The notes beneath the pieces are model-generated. The model saw only the letters and a list, made by a program, of their open reading frames with translations, did no database searches and was not told the DNA's origin. The position numbers and the translations under genes are program-made. 64,000 nt of DNA from positions 310,001 to 374,000 of the forward strand of contig JAHHHZ010000036.1 of assembly GCA_019359095.1 (NCBI GenBank), written 5' to 3'. The first letter of the stretch is position 1, and every line of letters starts with the position of its first letter. The stretch comes from Pleurocapsa minor HA4230-MV1. GTDB taxonomy: Bacteria; Cyanobacteriota; Cyanobacteriia; Cyanobacteriales; Xenococcaceae. This document shows positions 42,666 through 53,044 of this stretch, piece by piece.

Positions 42666-45600
42666 ATATCAAGTTCAAAATCGAGATTATTTAATTCTTC
42701 TAATAGTAAAGCTTCTGCTTGTGATTCTGATAATTTCTCAATATTTAATGCATTATTATTTATTTCAGCAGCTTCCTTATTTTTAATTAGCTCAGAATTG
42801 AATAACAAAGATGATAAATAATTGCTCAGTGCTGTAAGATTGGCATAATCAAAAATAACAGTTGGCGATAGCTTTAGATTGTAACTAGATTGGAGTTTAT
42901 TTCTTAATTCTACTGAACCTAAAGAATCTAAGCCTAACTCAGCAAAACCTGATGCTAAATCAATCTTACTTAAATCTTTAATGCCTAATATATCTGCTAA
43001 CTGTTGACTTATTTGTTCTTTTAATAAATATTCTCTTTGCTCAGGAATTGCAGCAAGCAAATGTTGTTTGTAATCACTACTATTCTCAGCATAAGCTGGT
43101 ACAGAAACTAAATTTTCGTAGTAAGGCGTAACAGAATTATGTTGTTGCCATAGATCCCAATCAAAGGGGATTACCCCTATCTGTGGGGGAGCATTTAATA
43201 GTAATTGTTCTAAGATTTCAATTCCTTGATTAGGTTTAATTGAGCCAATTCCTTGTTGCTTGAAAGCGTTTGTGATCTGAGTATTAGCAGCTAATCCTGT
43301 ATTTTTCCACGCACACCAGTTAATCGCGATCGCAGGTAATCCTAAATTACGTCGAGCATGAGCTAAAGTATCGAGAAAAGCATTAGCAGCACAATAATTA
43401 GCTTGTCCTGCCGAACCAAGTAGAGAACTGGCGGAAGAAAACAGAATAAAGTTATCTAGGTCGTATTTTTGGGTTAAATGGTGTAAATTCCAGGCTCCTT
43501 GAACTTTTGGGGCAAGAACTTGCTCGAAACTATGCCAGTCTTGTTGGGCAATAGTGCGATCGCTGATTATTCCTGCACAGTGAACCACTCCTTTTAGTGG
43601 CGGTAACTCTAATTCGATTTGTATTAGAACCTGGGCTAGTTGATCTGTATTAGCAATATCTGCTTTAATAAGTTTAACTTGGGCCTTATCTTGAATTTTT
43701 TTGAGACTACTTTCTAATTCAGGTTTGATATCATTACGTCCAAGCAAGACAAGATTAGTTACCCCCTTAGTTACTAACCATTGGGCTATCTGTAAACCAA
43801 TTGCCCCCATTGCTCCTGTAATCAGGTATGTACCTGTATATGTTTTGTGGGTAGGGGTTATTCTGGCATAATCCCTACTATTCATTGCAATGATAATTTT
43901 TCCTTGGTGTTTCCCCTGCTGCATATAGCGAAAAGCAGCAATAGTTTGCTCTTGAGTAAAGACAGTGTGGGGTAGGGGTTTAAATGTTTCAGCTATAAAT
44001 TGCGATCGCTTGTTTAGTTTACTGTGCAATTCCCTTAACATTTGCTGGATTAATTCAGGCTTGTCTTGGGTGATCTGCCAGAGATCGACAATCGAGTAAT
44101 TAATACTTGGTTCTACTTGTGCTACCTCTGATGGTGACCAAATACCTTGCTTGCCTATTTCAATCAAACGCCCATGTTTATTTAATACCGCAATACTTTT
44201 AGCAATAAACTCTCCTGAAAGAGAATTCAATACGACATCAACACCCTTGCCATTGGTTGCCGAGATAATTTCTTCAGCAAAATCAAGACTACGGGAGTTC
44301 ATAATCTGTTTTACTCCCATAGACTCCAGCAATGACCATTTAGACATAGAAGCCGTGGCGTATATTTCCGCGCCGATGTTTTGGGCGATTTGAATAGCAG
44401 CTAAACCAACTCCCCCTGCTGCTGCGTGAATTAAAACCTTTTCTCCTGGCTGGAGTTTGGCCACATAAACCAGGGTGTAATAAGCTGTCAGGAAAGTTAC
44501 AGGGATAGTTGCTGCTTCAAGCAAACTCAAAGATGCAGGTTTATTAATAGCTAGCTGGGAATTAACCACTAGGTATTGACTAAAGCTGTTTTCGGCAATT
44601 GCCATCACTTCATCCCCAGGCTTAAAGTTAGTTACCTTACTACCTACAGAAATAATTATCCCCGCACATTCTATGCCTAGAAATTTTGTTTGATCGGGAT
44701 ATAAATCTAAAGCTACCATCACATCACGGAAATTTAACCCCGTAGCTTTAACCTCGATTTCAATTTCATCAGCTTGAGGTTGTTGTCGGTTAATAGATTT
44801 CCATTGCAGACTATCTAAATTACCAGGATTATTGATATTTAGCTGAAAATTTCCCTTATTGATGGAAGATTTACCAATGGGCGATTGACCAATCGCCCCT
44901 ACAATTCTTACCAACCTGCTAACATAACGCTGATTATCTCGATAGGCAACCTGTTCCATTCCTGAGTCGCCAAGTTCCTGAAAAATATTAGCTGCTGCGT
45001 TATCCAAAGAGTCTATATCTATCCCAACGCATCTTAACTCAGGATGTTCTAAAGCGATCGCTTTTTGCATCCCCCAAAGACAAGAGTTTTTAATTCCTGG
45101 TGTAAGTTGATAGTTACCAACAGGTTGTGCATTATGGGTAACAAACCACAAAGAGGAATGAGTGGCGGATTGAATTAAAGCCTGTACTAGATATAAATAA
45201 TTTTGGCACTCTTGCCAGTTTTCAGTAAGATCCAAACTCCAGAGATATATAACCCCTGTAACTGTAGGATGTTGTTGAATTAAATCTGAGCAAGCTTGAG
45301 GATCGTCGGTAATTGTGTCACGAGTAATAAGATGGCATTGCTGCTGTCGATCTTCTAGTTGTCTAGCCAACTGTTGACCGATACCTGTACTGTCAGTAAA
45401 AATTAACCACGTACCCGTATTTGATAAAGAGGATGGAGTCAATAATGGTTGTGGTTTCCATTGCGGTTGATATAGCCAATTGTGCCAAGCTGGTTGAGAT
45501 TTGATTGCTTGAGATTTTAAGCCTTCAATTTTGGCAATTAGATCGCCAAAATCGTTATATAGCCAGACATCTGCCATTAAGACTTGATGCTGATTATGAT

Positions 45601-48600
45601 CTTGTCGTAATTTTAGATAACTCCAAACTCGCTGATGAGGAAAATATTGTAGATCTAGTTTTTCTAAACCGACGGGGATATAAGTTATAGCTTGTAATTC
45701 TCTAGGTAAAGCGGCAAAGAGTATTTGTAAACAAGCATCTAATAGTGCAGGATGAAAATAATAGGCTGCGCTGCTGAGGTGATTTGGTAGTTCAATTAAT
45801 CCCAAGGCTTGATGATCTTTTGCCCACAGTTGTTTGATGCCCTGAAAGCTTTTACCGTAGTTAATTCCTTTGTCTTGGCAGTTTAAATAATGTTGTTCAA
45901 CATCTAATTCAGTCTGGTTAAATTTAGTTCTAATCTCGTTTAAAGTTTGACCTTCAATTAGCATATTTGAGCTAGAAACTTGACCAGAACAATGTAGTTG
46001 CCATTCACCATCATTTAAACTATGAATTTCCCAATGACAAGCTTCTGTTGTGTCAGAGGTTATTATTTGAATTTCCTGCTCTAGCTTTAAGTTATTTAAG
46101 TTATTTTTAATATATAGAGGAGTATAAATATCAATATTTTTAATTAGCAATCGGTTAGTTTTACCATGAAATAAGCCCAAGGCGATCGCTATTTCTAAAT
46201 AAGCCGTACCAGGAAAGATAATTTTACCTGCTAAACAGTGATCTTGTAACCAATTATAAGTATCAGCCTGTAGATAAGATTGAAAAATGGTTTGTTTTAC
46301 AGGAGAAGAAATTAACTTACCTAACAAAGGATGAATTAAATTATCAACACTTTTTATAGCTTGATAGTTAGTAACTTCTGTCGGAATATCAAACCAATAT
46401 CTTTGTCTTTGAAAAGGATAGGTAGGTAAAGATATTTTATTGGCGTTATAGTTTTGGGTGACAGCTTGCCAGTTTATCTCTATACCTGCTGTATATAATT
46501 GTGCCAGGTTTTCTAAGATATTTTGCCAATCTGCTTGTTGTGAATCGAGACTATGTAAAAATAACTTATTATCTCGATCATCTATAATACCTGTGACGAT
46601 ATTTTTCAAAATGGGTTTTGTTCCCACTTCTAAAAATATATCTACCTGTTGAATAGCTAAATATTCAATACTTTGAGCAAACTGAACAGGTTGTAATATA
46701 TGTTTTATCCAATAATCAGCCGTGGCGATCGTTTCATCCGCTAATTCTCCCGTCAGATTAGAAACAAGCGGTACTTTAGGTAAAGAGTAATTAATACTTT
46801 CGGCTACTAGTTTAAACTCCTCTATCATCGGCTGCATTAAAGGAGAATGAAAAGCATGAGATACATTTAATAATTTAGTTTTGATTGCTAAATTATCTAG
46901 TTGTTGACTAATCTGCTCAATATCTTTTTCCAATCCTGATAATACTAAATGCGTCCCATTGTCCGCTGCAATACTTATCTTATTAGCAAGTAAATGCTCG
47001 ATCTTATCTTTACTACTAAAAACTGCCAACATTGCCCCATTTTCAGGTAAGCTTTGCATCAACTTACCCCTAGCACAAACTAACTTCAAAGCATCCTCTA
47101 AGCTAAATATTTCTGCAATAGTTGCTGCTACATATTCGCCAATACTATGTCCGATCGTGACATCAGGTTTAATGCCCCAAGCTAACCATAGTTGCGCCAG
47201 AGAATATTCAATGATGAATAATAACGGTTGAAGATATTGGGTTTGATTGATATCAACATCCCACAGGGACGTGTCACAAATTTGACAACAGCGATCGCAA
47301 TTTTCTTTAAACACATCGCAGGTATCGTATAATTGCCTTGCCATATCAACGTATTGCGAACCTTGTCCTGTAAACAGAAAAGCTAATTTATGGTGTTGGA
47401 TTGGTTCTTCGATCGATATTGCTGCTAGTTTTTTAATTAATTCCTGTTTATCTTTAGCAACAATACCCTGACGATAATCAAAATGATGTCTGCCAATATT
47501 ACTAGTTAAACAAATATCTGCTAAAGACGCTGCACAATTACTCTCGAACGAGTTTTGATAGTCGATCGCTAGTTCCTTTAAAGCAATTTTATTTTTAGCC
47601 GATAAAGTTAATAAATAAGCAGGCAATAATTGAGTCGTAGTTTCTGTTTGATTAACAAATTCTTCTAAGACAACATGAGCATTAGTCCCACCAATCCCTA
47701 AAGAATTAACTCCTGCACGACGAGGATAAAATTCAGTTTTCCAGTCTTGTAGCTGAGTATTAATATAAAAACGACCCTGCGCAAAATCAATCTGCGGATT
47801 AGGACGATTAAAATGTAAGCTTGCAGGAATTTTCTGATGATATAAACACAGGGTGGTTTTAATTAAACCGACAATTCCCGATGCCATTTGCAGATGTCCG
47901 ACATTAGTTTTTACTGAACCGATCGCACAATCACTTTTTCTGGTATCATCATGATATGCTTGGGATAATGCTGTAATTTCAATCGGATCGCCTAGTTTTG
48001 TCCCTGTACCATGGGCTTCAATATAACTAACCGATCGAGGTAAGATGTCTGCGTAGGCGATCGCTTCGGCGATTACTCTAGTTTGCCCGTCTACATTTGG
48101 TGCAAAATAACCTACCTTAGCACCACCATCATTATTAACCGCCGATCCTTTAATTACGCTATAAATGCGATCGCCATCTTCTATCGCTCGCTCTAGTAGC
48201 TTTAACACCACCATCCCCGCTCCACTACCAAAGATTGTGCCTGACGCCTCAGCATCAAATGCCCGACAATGACCATCTGCGGATAAGATCATACCTTCTT
48301 GGTATAGATAGCCCATTTTTTGCGGAGAATGAACGGAAACACCACCAGCTAAAGCCATGTCGCATTCGGCATTAATTAAACTCTGACAGGCTAAATGAAC
48401 CGCGACTAGAGAGGTGGAACAGGCTGTTTGCACATTCACACTCGAACCTGTCAGATTAAGCTTATAAGATGTTCTGGTGGTAAGATAGTCCTTGTCATTT
48501 GCCGTAGTGACTTGAAAGCCCCCCATCGAGCTTAAATTCATCACCTGTAAATCATCCTGGCGATCGATCTGATGGCGATGAGGATAAATATTATTTAACA

Positions 48601-51004
48601 GATAAGTATTAGTTGCTGCACCACCATAAAGACTAATATCACCCTGGTAGTTAAAAGGATCGTAGCCTGCATCTTCCAAACTTGACCAAGCACATTCCAT
48701 AAATAAACGTTGCTGCGGATCTAGTAATTGAGCTTCTTTCGGACTATAGCCCCAAAAATCGGCATCAAAGCTTTCTATGTCATTTAAAATCGGACTAGCT
48801 TTTACATAATTAGGATTATTAACCAATGCAGCATCAACCCCAGCATTAATCATCTCTCGATCGCTAAAAAAGCTAATCGACTCCACGCCATCACACAAGT
48901 TATGCCAAAACTCGTTAATATTATTCGCCCCTGGAAAGCGACAAGACATACCAATAATTGCAATATCTCGATTACCTGTAGCCTGACGGCGCAACTCTCC
49001 CCGACGTTTACCCTGTTGTACAGCAATAGATTCTGGTTCGCTATGCAAATAATTAGCCAAAGCAGCAATAGTCGGATACTGAAACAGCAACACCGCAGAC
49101 AAATCATATTCAGGAGTCAACTTACTCAATACCTGCATGAGTAATAAAGAATTTCCACCTAACTCAAAAAAGTTATCCTTAACCCCAACCTTGTCTAACT
49201 TCAAAACCTCTTGCCATATCTTTACCAGTCGCTGTTCGATCGCATTACCAGGCAACTCCTGCTGACTTAAATTCCGCTGGTTAAATAACTGTTCTATCTC
49301 CGAAATAATAGCCTTAAACTCCCCCGCAGCAAATCTTTGACTCAATTGCGATCGCTTGATTTTGCCAATTGCCGTCTTCGGTATAGTCTCTTGCGTCACA
49401 GGAATAATATAAGCAGGAGTAACCCCCATCTGCGTAAAAACATCCCTGCGGACGGTATTAATTAATCCTCTTAACTCATTACCTCGATAATCCGTATGGA
49501 AAAAAACCGCTATTTGCTCTTGCCGATTAAGATCCATAACGCCACAGACAGCAGTATAAGAAATGCTCACTCCTGCGATCGCTTCAACCACGGATTCAAT
49601 TTCGTGATTATAATAATTAACCCCATTAATAATAATTACTTCCTTTTCTCGCCCCGTAATTGTCAGTTGCCCCGACTCCAAAAAGCCCAAATCCCCCGTC
49701 TTAAACCAACCATCATCAGTAAAGATCTCCTGGTTTAACTCCGACTGCTGATAATATCCTGCTGTGATCGTTTCCCCCTTAACCTGTAATAGCCCAACTT
49801 CACCTTCAGGAATTACTTGATTCCCTTCGTCTACAATGCGTAAAGACACCCCAGGAATCGGCGCACCGACTGACACAGATTCCCGATTCAAATTCAGATA
49901 AAAATCCTGTAGGGGCGATTGGTGAAGCACTTGCGGTGGACAGGTATCCTGGCATAAGCAAAGTGCTGAACCCGAAGGGTCAATCGCCCTCCAATGAGCT
50001 ATTCCCGAAGTAGTTTCCGACATCCCGTAACCAGGGCTAACTACCGTCGGAGATAAACCATAAGGGGTAAGTAATTTGAGAAACTGCCCCATAGTCTTGC
50101 CCACAACCGCTTCTGCCCCATTGCCCATCCAGCGTAGACAAGACAAATCCCAATTGTGTTTAACTGTCCGATCTAAATTCCGTTCTAATTGTTGATTAAC
50201 TAAGTTATAAGCAAAATTAGGACTCCAGGTGGCACTTACGCGATACTGATGGATTAAATCCAACCATTGCAGAGTATTTTGCAGAATAAACTCACTTTTA
50301 ACCTGAATTTGCTGACATCCCAAATATACTTCCGTCAAATGGAACATCACCAAACTAGCGACGTGTTCCAAAGGCATCCAGTTCAAACTAATATCCTGTT
50401 GAGAAAGCTGATTCACCGTAGCCATACCGTAAACGCTGGCGATTAAATTACGGGCAGATAACATTACTCCTTTAGGCTTCCCTGTACTGCCCGAAGTCAA
50501 TAATAACAACGCCAAATCATCCAAATTGCCCTGATGCCAATAGCGATCGCGATTATTACCCAACAAATCCTCAACTTGAACTGTAGCTAAATCCGCTATA
50601 TCCCTATCGGCAATTACCACAGAAGGATTACATAACTCCCAAGCTTGCTCAATACGGCGATCGCCATTAAGATCTACGCCCAAAGGAATAGGTACAAATC
50701 CACCCAAAAAACAGCCCCACAAACAAACAAAAAAATGTCGCGGATCTTGCAGCTGAAGGATCACCCGATCTTGTGGTTGTAAATTACGTTGACGTAACCC
50801 AGCTAAGACACGTTCAGCCTCTGCCAATAAATCGCTGTAGGCTAAAAACGTTGACTGATTTCCATCGATCAAAACAATTCCCGTCGAATATTCAGCAGCC
50901 CGTTCCAGCATTTTAGGTAAATTAGTACTAAAAACAGAACTCGGCAAAACAGCCCCATGACAGAGAGAAAGATTAACGGAAACTTGTTCTGACAACTTAT
51001 TCAT
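42662..51004 (-). CDS. AMP-ligase/type I polyketide synthase, fully reducing module (AL-ACP-KS-AT-DH-ER-KR-ACP)
   Basis: 2780 residues, cytosolic. AMP-ligase 1-560 (LLLTSGSTGKPKGVM, PGYGMSETTSG, GWFKTGDLG, KTAIGKIKR) would activate a carboxylic, probably fatty, acid. ACP1 585-655 (Ser619 in LGGNSLLLM). KS 677-1115 (Cys862 in QTACSTSL, His998, His1037). AT 1205-1500 (Ser1287 in GHSIGEY; SHAFHSP indicates malonyl-CoA). DH 1558-1830 (His1589 in HCLAGKIIFP, Asp1756 in HPALLDA). ER 2075-2375 (LIHAAAGGVGLAA). KR 2390-2570 (TGAMGAIG, Tyr2537). ACP2 2660-2735 (Ser2694 in LGLDSLGS). All catalytic residues look intact, so one round should give a fully saturated two-carbon extension. There is no thioesterase or sulfotransferase as in olefin synthases. 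The tail IEKLSESQAEALLLEELNN resembles linkers before docking regions, but no following module is encoded nearby. The product is unknown. Confidence 0.95.
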   Translation of the reverse strand: MNKLSEQVSVNLSLCHGAVLPSSVFSTNLPKMLERAAEYSTGIVLIDGNQSTFLAYSDLLAEAERVLAGLRQRNLQPQDRVILQLQDPRHFFVCLWGCFLGGFVPIPLGVDLNGDRRIEQAWELCNPSVVIADRDIADLATVQVEDLLGNNRDRYWHQGNLDDLALLLLTSGSTGKPKGVMLSARNLIASVYGMATVNQLSQQDISLNWMPLEHVASLVMFHLTEVYLGCQQIQVKSEFILQNTLQWLDLIHQYRVSATWSPNFAYNLVNQQLERNLDRTVKHNWDLSCLRWMGNGAEAVVGKTMGQFLKLLTPYGLSPTVVSPGYGMSETTSGIAHWRAIDPSGSALCLCQDTCPPQVLHQSPLQDFYLNLNRESVSVGAPIPGVSLRIVDEGNQVIPEGEVGLLQVKGETITAGYYQQSELNQEIFTDDGWFKTGDLGFLESGQLTITGREKEVIIINGVNYYNHEIESVVEAIAGVSISYTAVCGVMDLNRQEQIAVFFHTDYRGNELRGLINTVRRDVFTQMGVTPAYIIPVTQETIPKTAIGKIKRSQLSQRFAAGEFKAIISEIEQLFNQRNLSQQELPGNAIEQRLVKIWQEVLKLDKVGVKDNFFELGGNSLLLMQVLSKLTPEYDLSAVLLFQYPTIAALANYLHSEPESIAVQQGKRRGELRRQATGNRDIAIIGMSCRFPGANNINEFWHNLCDGVESISFFSDREMINAGVDAALVNNPNYVKASPILNDIESFDADFWGYSPKEAQLLDPQQRLFMECAWSSLEDAGYDPFNYQGDISLYGGAATNTYLLNNIYPHRHQIDRQDDLQVMNLSSMGGFQVTTANDKDYLTTRTSYKLNLTGSSVNVQTACSTSLVAVHLACQSLINAECDMALAGGVSVHSPQKMGYLYQEGMILSADGHCRAFDAEASGTIFGSGAGMVVLKLLERAIEDGDRIYSVIKGSAVNNDGGAKVGYFAPNVDGQTRVIAEAIAYADILPRSVSYIEAHGTGTKLGDPIEITALSQAYHDDTRKSDCAIGSVKTNVGHLQMASGIVGLIKTTLCLYHQKIPASLHFNRPNPQIDFAQGRFYINTQLQDWKTEFYPRRAGVNSLGIGGTNAHVVLEEFVNQTETTTQLLPAYLLTLSAKNKIALKELAIDYQNSFESNCAASLADICLTSNIGRHHFDYRQGIVAKDKQELIKKLAAISIEEPIQHHKLAFLFTGQGSQYVDMARQLYDTCDVFKENCDRCCQICDTSLWDVDINQTQYLQPLLFIIEYSLAQLWLAWGIKPDVTIGHSIGEYVAATIAEIFSLEDALKLVCARGKLMQSLPENGAMLAVFSSKDKIEHLLANKISIAADNGTHLVLSGLEKDIEQISQQLDNLAIKTKLLNVSHAFHSPLMQPMIEEFKLVAESINYSLPKVPLVSNLTGELADETIATADYWIKHILQPVQFAQSIEYLAIQQVDIFLEVGTKPILKNIVTGIIDDRDNKLFLHSLDSQQADWQNILENLAQLYTAGIEINWQAVTQNYNANKISLPTYPFQRQRYWFDIPTEVTNYQAIKSVDNLIHPLLGKLISSPVKQTIFQSYLQADTYNWLQDHCLAGKIIFPGTAYLEIAIALGLFHGKTNRLLIKNIDIYTPLYIKNNLNNLKLEQEIQIITSDTTEACHWEIHSLNDGEWQLHCSGQVSSSNMLIEGQTLNEIRTKFNQTELDVEQHYLNCQDKGINYGKSFQGIKQLWAKDHQALGLIELPNHLSSAAYYFHPALLDACLQILFAALPRELQAITYIPVGLEKLDLQYFPHQRVWSYLKLRQDHNQHQVLMADVWLYNDFGDLIAKIEGLKSQAIKSQPAWHNWLYQPQWKPQPLLTPSSLSNTGTWLIFTDSTGIGQQLARQLEDRQQQCHLITRDTITDDPQACSDLIQQHPTVTGVIYLWSLDLTENWQECQNYLYLVQALIQSATHSSLWFVTHNAQPVGNYQLTPGIKNSCLWGMQKAIALEHPELRCVGIDIDSLDNAAANIFQELGDSGMEQVAYRDNQRYVSRLVRIVGAIGQSPIGKSSINKGNFQLNINNPGNLDSLQWKSINRQQPQADEIEIEVKATGLNFRDVMVALDLYPDQTKFLGIECAGIIISVGSKVTNFKPGDEVMAIAENSFSQYLVVNSQLAINKPASLSLLEAATIPVTFLTAYYTLVYVAKLQPGEKVLIHAAAGGVGLAAIQIAQNIGAEIYATASMSKWSLLESMGVKQIMNSRSLDFAEEIISATNGKGVDVVLNSLSGEFIAKSIAVLNKHGRLIEIGKQGIWSPSEVAQVEPSINYSIVDLWQITQDKPELIQQMLRELHSKLNKRSQFIAETFKPLPHTVFTQEQTIAAFRYMQQGKHQGKIIIAMNSRDYARITPTHKTYTGTYLITGAMGAIGLQIAQWLVTKGVTNLVLLGRNDIKPELESSLKKIQDKAQVKLIKADIANTDQLAQVLIQIELELPPLKGVVHCAGIISDRTIAQQDWHSFEQVLAPKVQGAWNLHHLTQKYDLDNFILFSSASSLLGSAGQANYCAANAFLDTLAHARRNLGLPAIAINWCAWKNTGLAANTQITNAFKQQGIGSIKPNQGIEILEQLLLNAPPQIGVIPFDWDLWQQHNSVTPYYENLVSVPAYAENSSDYKQHLLAAIPEQREYLLKEQISQQLADILGIKDLSKIDLASGFAELGLDSLGSVELRNKLQSSYNLKLSPTVIFDYANLTALSNYLSSLLFNSELIKNKEAAEINNNALNIEKLSESQAEALLLEELNNLDFELDI

Positions 51005-51155
51005 ACAATCAAACTCGACTCACTCACTACCGAAAGATCAAATTTAGAGTTACTTTATAGCAAATTAGTCACAATTAGGGCGAAATTTACTTTTAAGAGC
51101 GCATAAAATGCACCAAATTTGCGTATCTTATATATTGCAGTGATAATGTTTGGTG

Positions 51156-52277
51156 ATGACACAGATCCCTCTCACTATTTTTGACGAAACTCTCAGAGAC
51201 GGAGAGCAACAGGTTGGTATCTTCTTTGATGCCCAAACCAAAGGCGATCTGGCGCAACTAATTGCCCAAACAGGAGTGCATCATGTGGCATTAATGCCTG
51301 CGATCCATTCCACAGAAGCCCAGTTAGTCAAAAATTTAGTCGATCGCAATCTTCCCCAGATAGTCGCTTCAACCATGATGGGCAAAAGTCATATCGACCA
51401 ATCCCAAGCCTGTGGGGTAAAAACAATTATTCTGTTCAATGCTGTCAGCGATCGCCTTTTAACTTTAAGAGATTCCTCAACCCAAGATACGGCTACAATT
51501 AACCAGATCCGCGACAAAATGCTAGAGCGAATTTTAGCCAATCTCCAATATGCTGCTAGTCGAGGATTAAAAATCTGTTTTGCAGCGGAAGATGCCAGTC
51601 GTGCCGATTTCGATTTCCTCGTCGAGTGTATCAATAAATTTCAGCCCTACATCGAGCATTTTATCCTCTGCGATACCGTCGGCATTCTCACCCCTGAAGA
51701 TACTAAACTGTGGCTACGCAACCTCATCGAGTTCACGGGGGATAAAACACCCCTGTCTGTCCATTTCCATAACGATCGCGGTTTAGCCTTAGAAAACACA
51801 ATCCAGGCAGTATTAGCAGGCGCTAGGGGTATCTCAGGCACGTTTGGCGGGATTGGCGAGAGGGCGGGTAATGTTGCCCTAGAACAGGTGCTTAATGGCT
51901 TAAAACTACGCTATGGCTGGCACATTGAAGGCATTAACTACGATGCCCTAACACAAGTAACTGAATACTTATCTAGTCAAGGCTTTAAAGCTAATGCCCC
52001 CTACTCCACCGAGAGTTTACGCTATGAAACAGGAATTCATGTCGATTCCCTTTGTAGCGATCGCTCTAGCTACTATTTATTTACTCAAGGACAACCTGAA
52101 GTCTGGTATGGCAAGTTTAGCGGTGCTAGTAACTTCCAATATCTGTTTGAACATTGTCTAAATCAACCTCAACCCCAGTCAAAGTATCAGGAATTTCGCG
52201 AGAAAATTAAACATATAGCGATCGCCCAAAAACGCTCTTTTGATCGAGCGGAAACTCTCAAGTTGTTGGGATATTAA
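51156..52277 (+). CDS. Homocitrate/isopropylmalate synthase-like DRE-TIM metallolyase
   Basis: These enzymes condense acetyl-CoA with a 2-oxoacid. The 373-residue length equals NifV-type homocitrate synthases rather than longer LeuA. FDETLRDGEQQVGIFFDAQT carries the metal-binding Asp and the catalytic Arg, and SVHFHNDRGLALENTIQAVL the H-x-H metal ligands. AGARGISGTFGGIGERAGNV and the C-terminal TGIHVDSL are conserved. The protein is divergent in the substrate-facing LAQTGVHHVALMPAIHSTEA. ATG 51156 is chosen over TTG/GTG just upstream. It diverges from the synthase gene with a 150 bp shared promoter region, so it may make a precursor for it, but no nitrogen-fixation genes are near and this is inference. 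Confidence 0.85.
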   Translation: MTQIPLTIFDETLRDGEQQVGIFFDAQTKGDLAQLIAQTGVHHVALMPAIHSTEAQLVKNLVDRNLPQIVASTMMGKSHIDQSQACGVKTIILFNAVSDRLLTLRDSSTQDTATINQIRDKMLERILANLQYAASRGLKICFAAEDASRADFDFLVECINKFQPYIEHFILCDTVGILTPEDTKLWLRNLIEFTGDKTPLSVHFHNDRGLALENTIQAVLAGARGISGTFGGIGERAGNVALEQVLNGLKLRYGWHIEGINYDALTQVTEYLSSQGFKANAPYSTESLRYETGIHVDSLCSDRSSYYLFTQGQPEVWYGKFSGASNFQYLFEHCLNQPQPQSKYQEFREKIKHIAIAQKRSFDRAETLKLLGY

Positions 52278-52302
52278 CCCAATCAGCAGTTAATCAGTAT
52301 CA

Positions 52303-52337
52303 GGCTTTTAGCTTTTAGCTTTTAGCTTTTAGCTTAT
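52303..52337. repeat. GCTTTTA heptamer array
   Basis: Five units of CTTTTAG repeat every 7 bp between two genes (52303-52337), the reverse-complement kind of the GCTAAAA units at 26180. Confidence 0.9.
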
Positions 52338-52391
52338 GCGCGATTACTTAAGTAAATAGCTAATAGCCAGGGAGAAGCCTTTTACCATAGT

Positions 52392-52856
52392 TTAGTCTTC
52401 AGGTAAATAATTAGGATTAAGAGTTTCGTCCAAGGTAAAGGGAGATTCTGGAGGGAAAGTATTCAGAGGTAATTCTGTTTCATCCGCTGCCTGTTCCCTT
52501 CCATCTTGATAACATTCAGAGAAAACTTCTTCACAATAGCCTTTTAAGCTGGGACTAGCAGAAAAAGCTTTTCTTAGTCTCCGTCGATGTTCTCTGATAC
52601 TGGATTTCCAACTATTAGTTCTTCTTTCTGGCTGATATTTATACTTGAGTAAGTGTAACAAGACAACTACTAAGTTACTTTCAATTGCTCGTTTCTCACT
52701 TCTGCCCATGTCCTCAATTTCTTCAATTAAATTGGCTGTATCTACCTCAGAAAGTTTACCTTCAGAGATCAGTTGAGCAGTATGTGATAGCCAAAGATAA
52801 TAATCTCGGTTATAGAGATTTGCTGAGTCAGTAGCAGACGATAATTGAGTAGTCAT
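52392..52856 (-). CDS. DUF29 protein
   Basis: The 154-residue protein has the DUF29 pattern: LYNRDYYLWLSHTAQLISEG followed by DTANLIEEIEDMGRSEKRAI and VVLLHLLKYKYQPERRTNSW. The C-terminal ESPFTLDETLNPNYLPED is typical of the family's end. DUF29 is abundant in cyanobacteria and of unknown function. The ATG at 52856 (MTTQLSS) fits the family start; the frame itself reaches a TTG six codons upstream. A MITE copy sits just upstream. Confidence 0.88.
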   Translation of the reverse strand: MTTQLSSATDSANLYNRDYYLWLSHTAQLISEGKLSEVDTANLIEEIEDMGRSEKRAIESNLVVVLLHLLKYKYQPERRTNSWKSSIREHRRRLRKAFSASPSLKGYCEEVFSECYQDGREQAADETELPLNTFPPESPFTLDETLNPNYLPED

Positions 52857-52904
52857 ATAGTCATTATTGAGCAAGAGAAACGAGAAATTGGCTCAAACAC
52901 CTAA

Positions 52905-53019
52905 TATAGCCGTATAAAGTTAGATTAGGACATTAATAGTAATCGGCTCGTAAGTAGGAAATAGGAAATAGGAAATAGTATTTAAAAAATGTCCTAACGT
53001 TTTTACGTACGGCTATACT
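52905..53019. mobile_element. MITE copy B with intact terminal inverted repeats
   Basis: The outer ends are exact inverted copies: TATAGCCGTA (52905-52914) and TACGGCTATA (53010-53019). Inner arms continue as GTTAGATTAGGACATT and AATGTCCTAAC. The terminal TA on each side fits a TA target duplication, as for IS630/Tc1-mariner-type elements. The interior has AGGAAAT heptamers. Related sequences lie at 17914-18043 and 18643-18690. Confidence 0.85.
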
Positions 53020-53044
53020 TTAGTCTGTATTTTATATTTATTAT

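Noticed and set aside
51156-52277. nifV and hence a nitrogen-fixation locus
   Set aside because: No other nif genes are in the window and the sequence is divergent in the substrate region.
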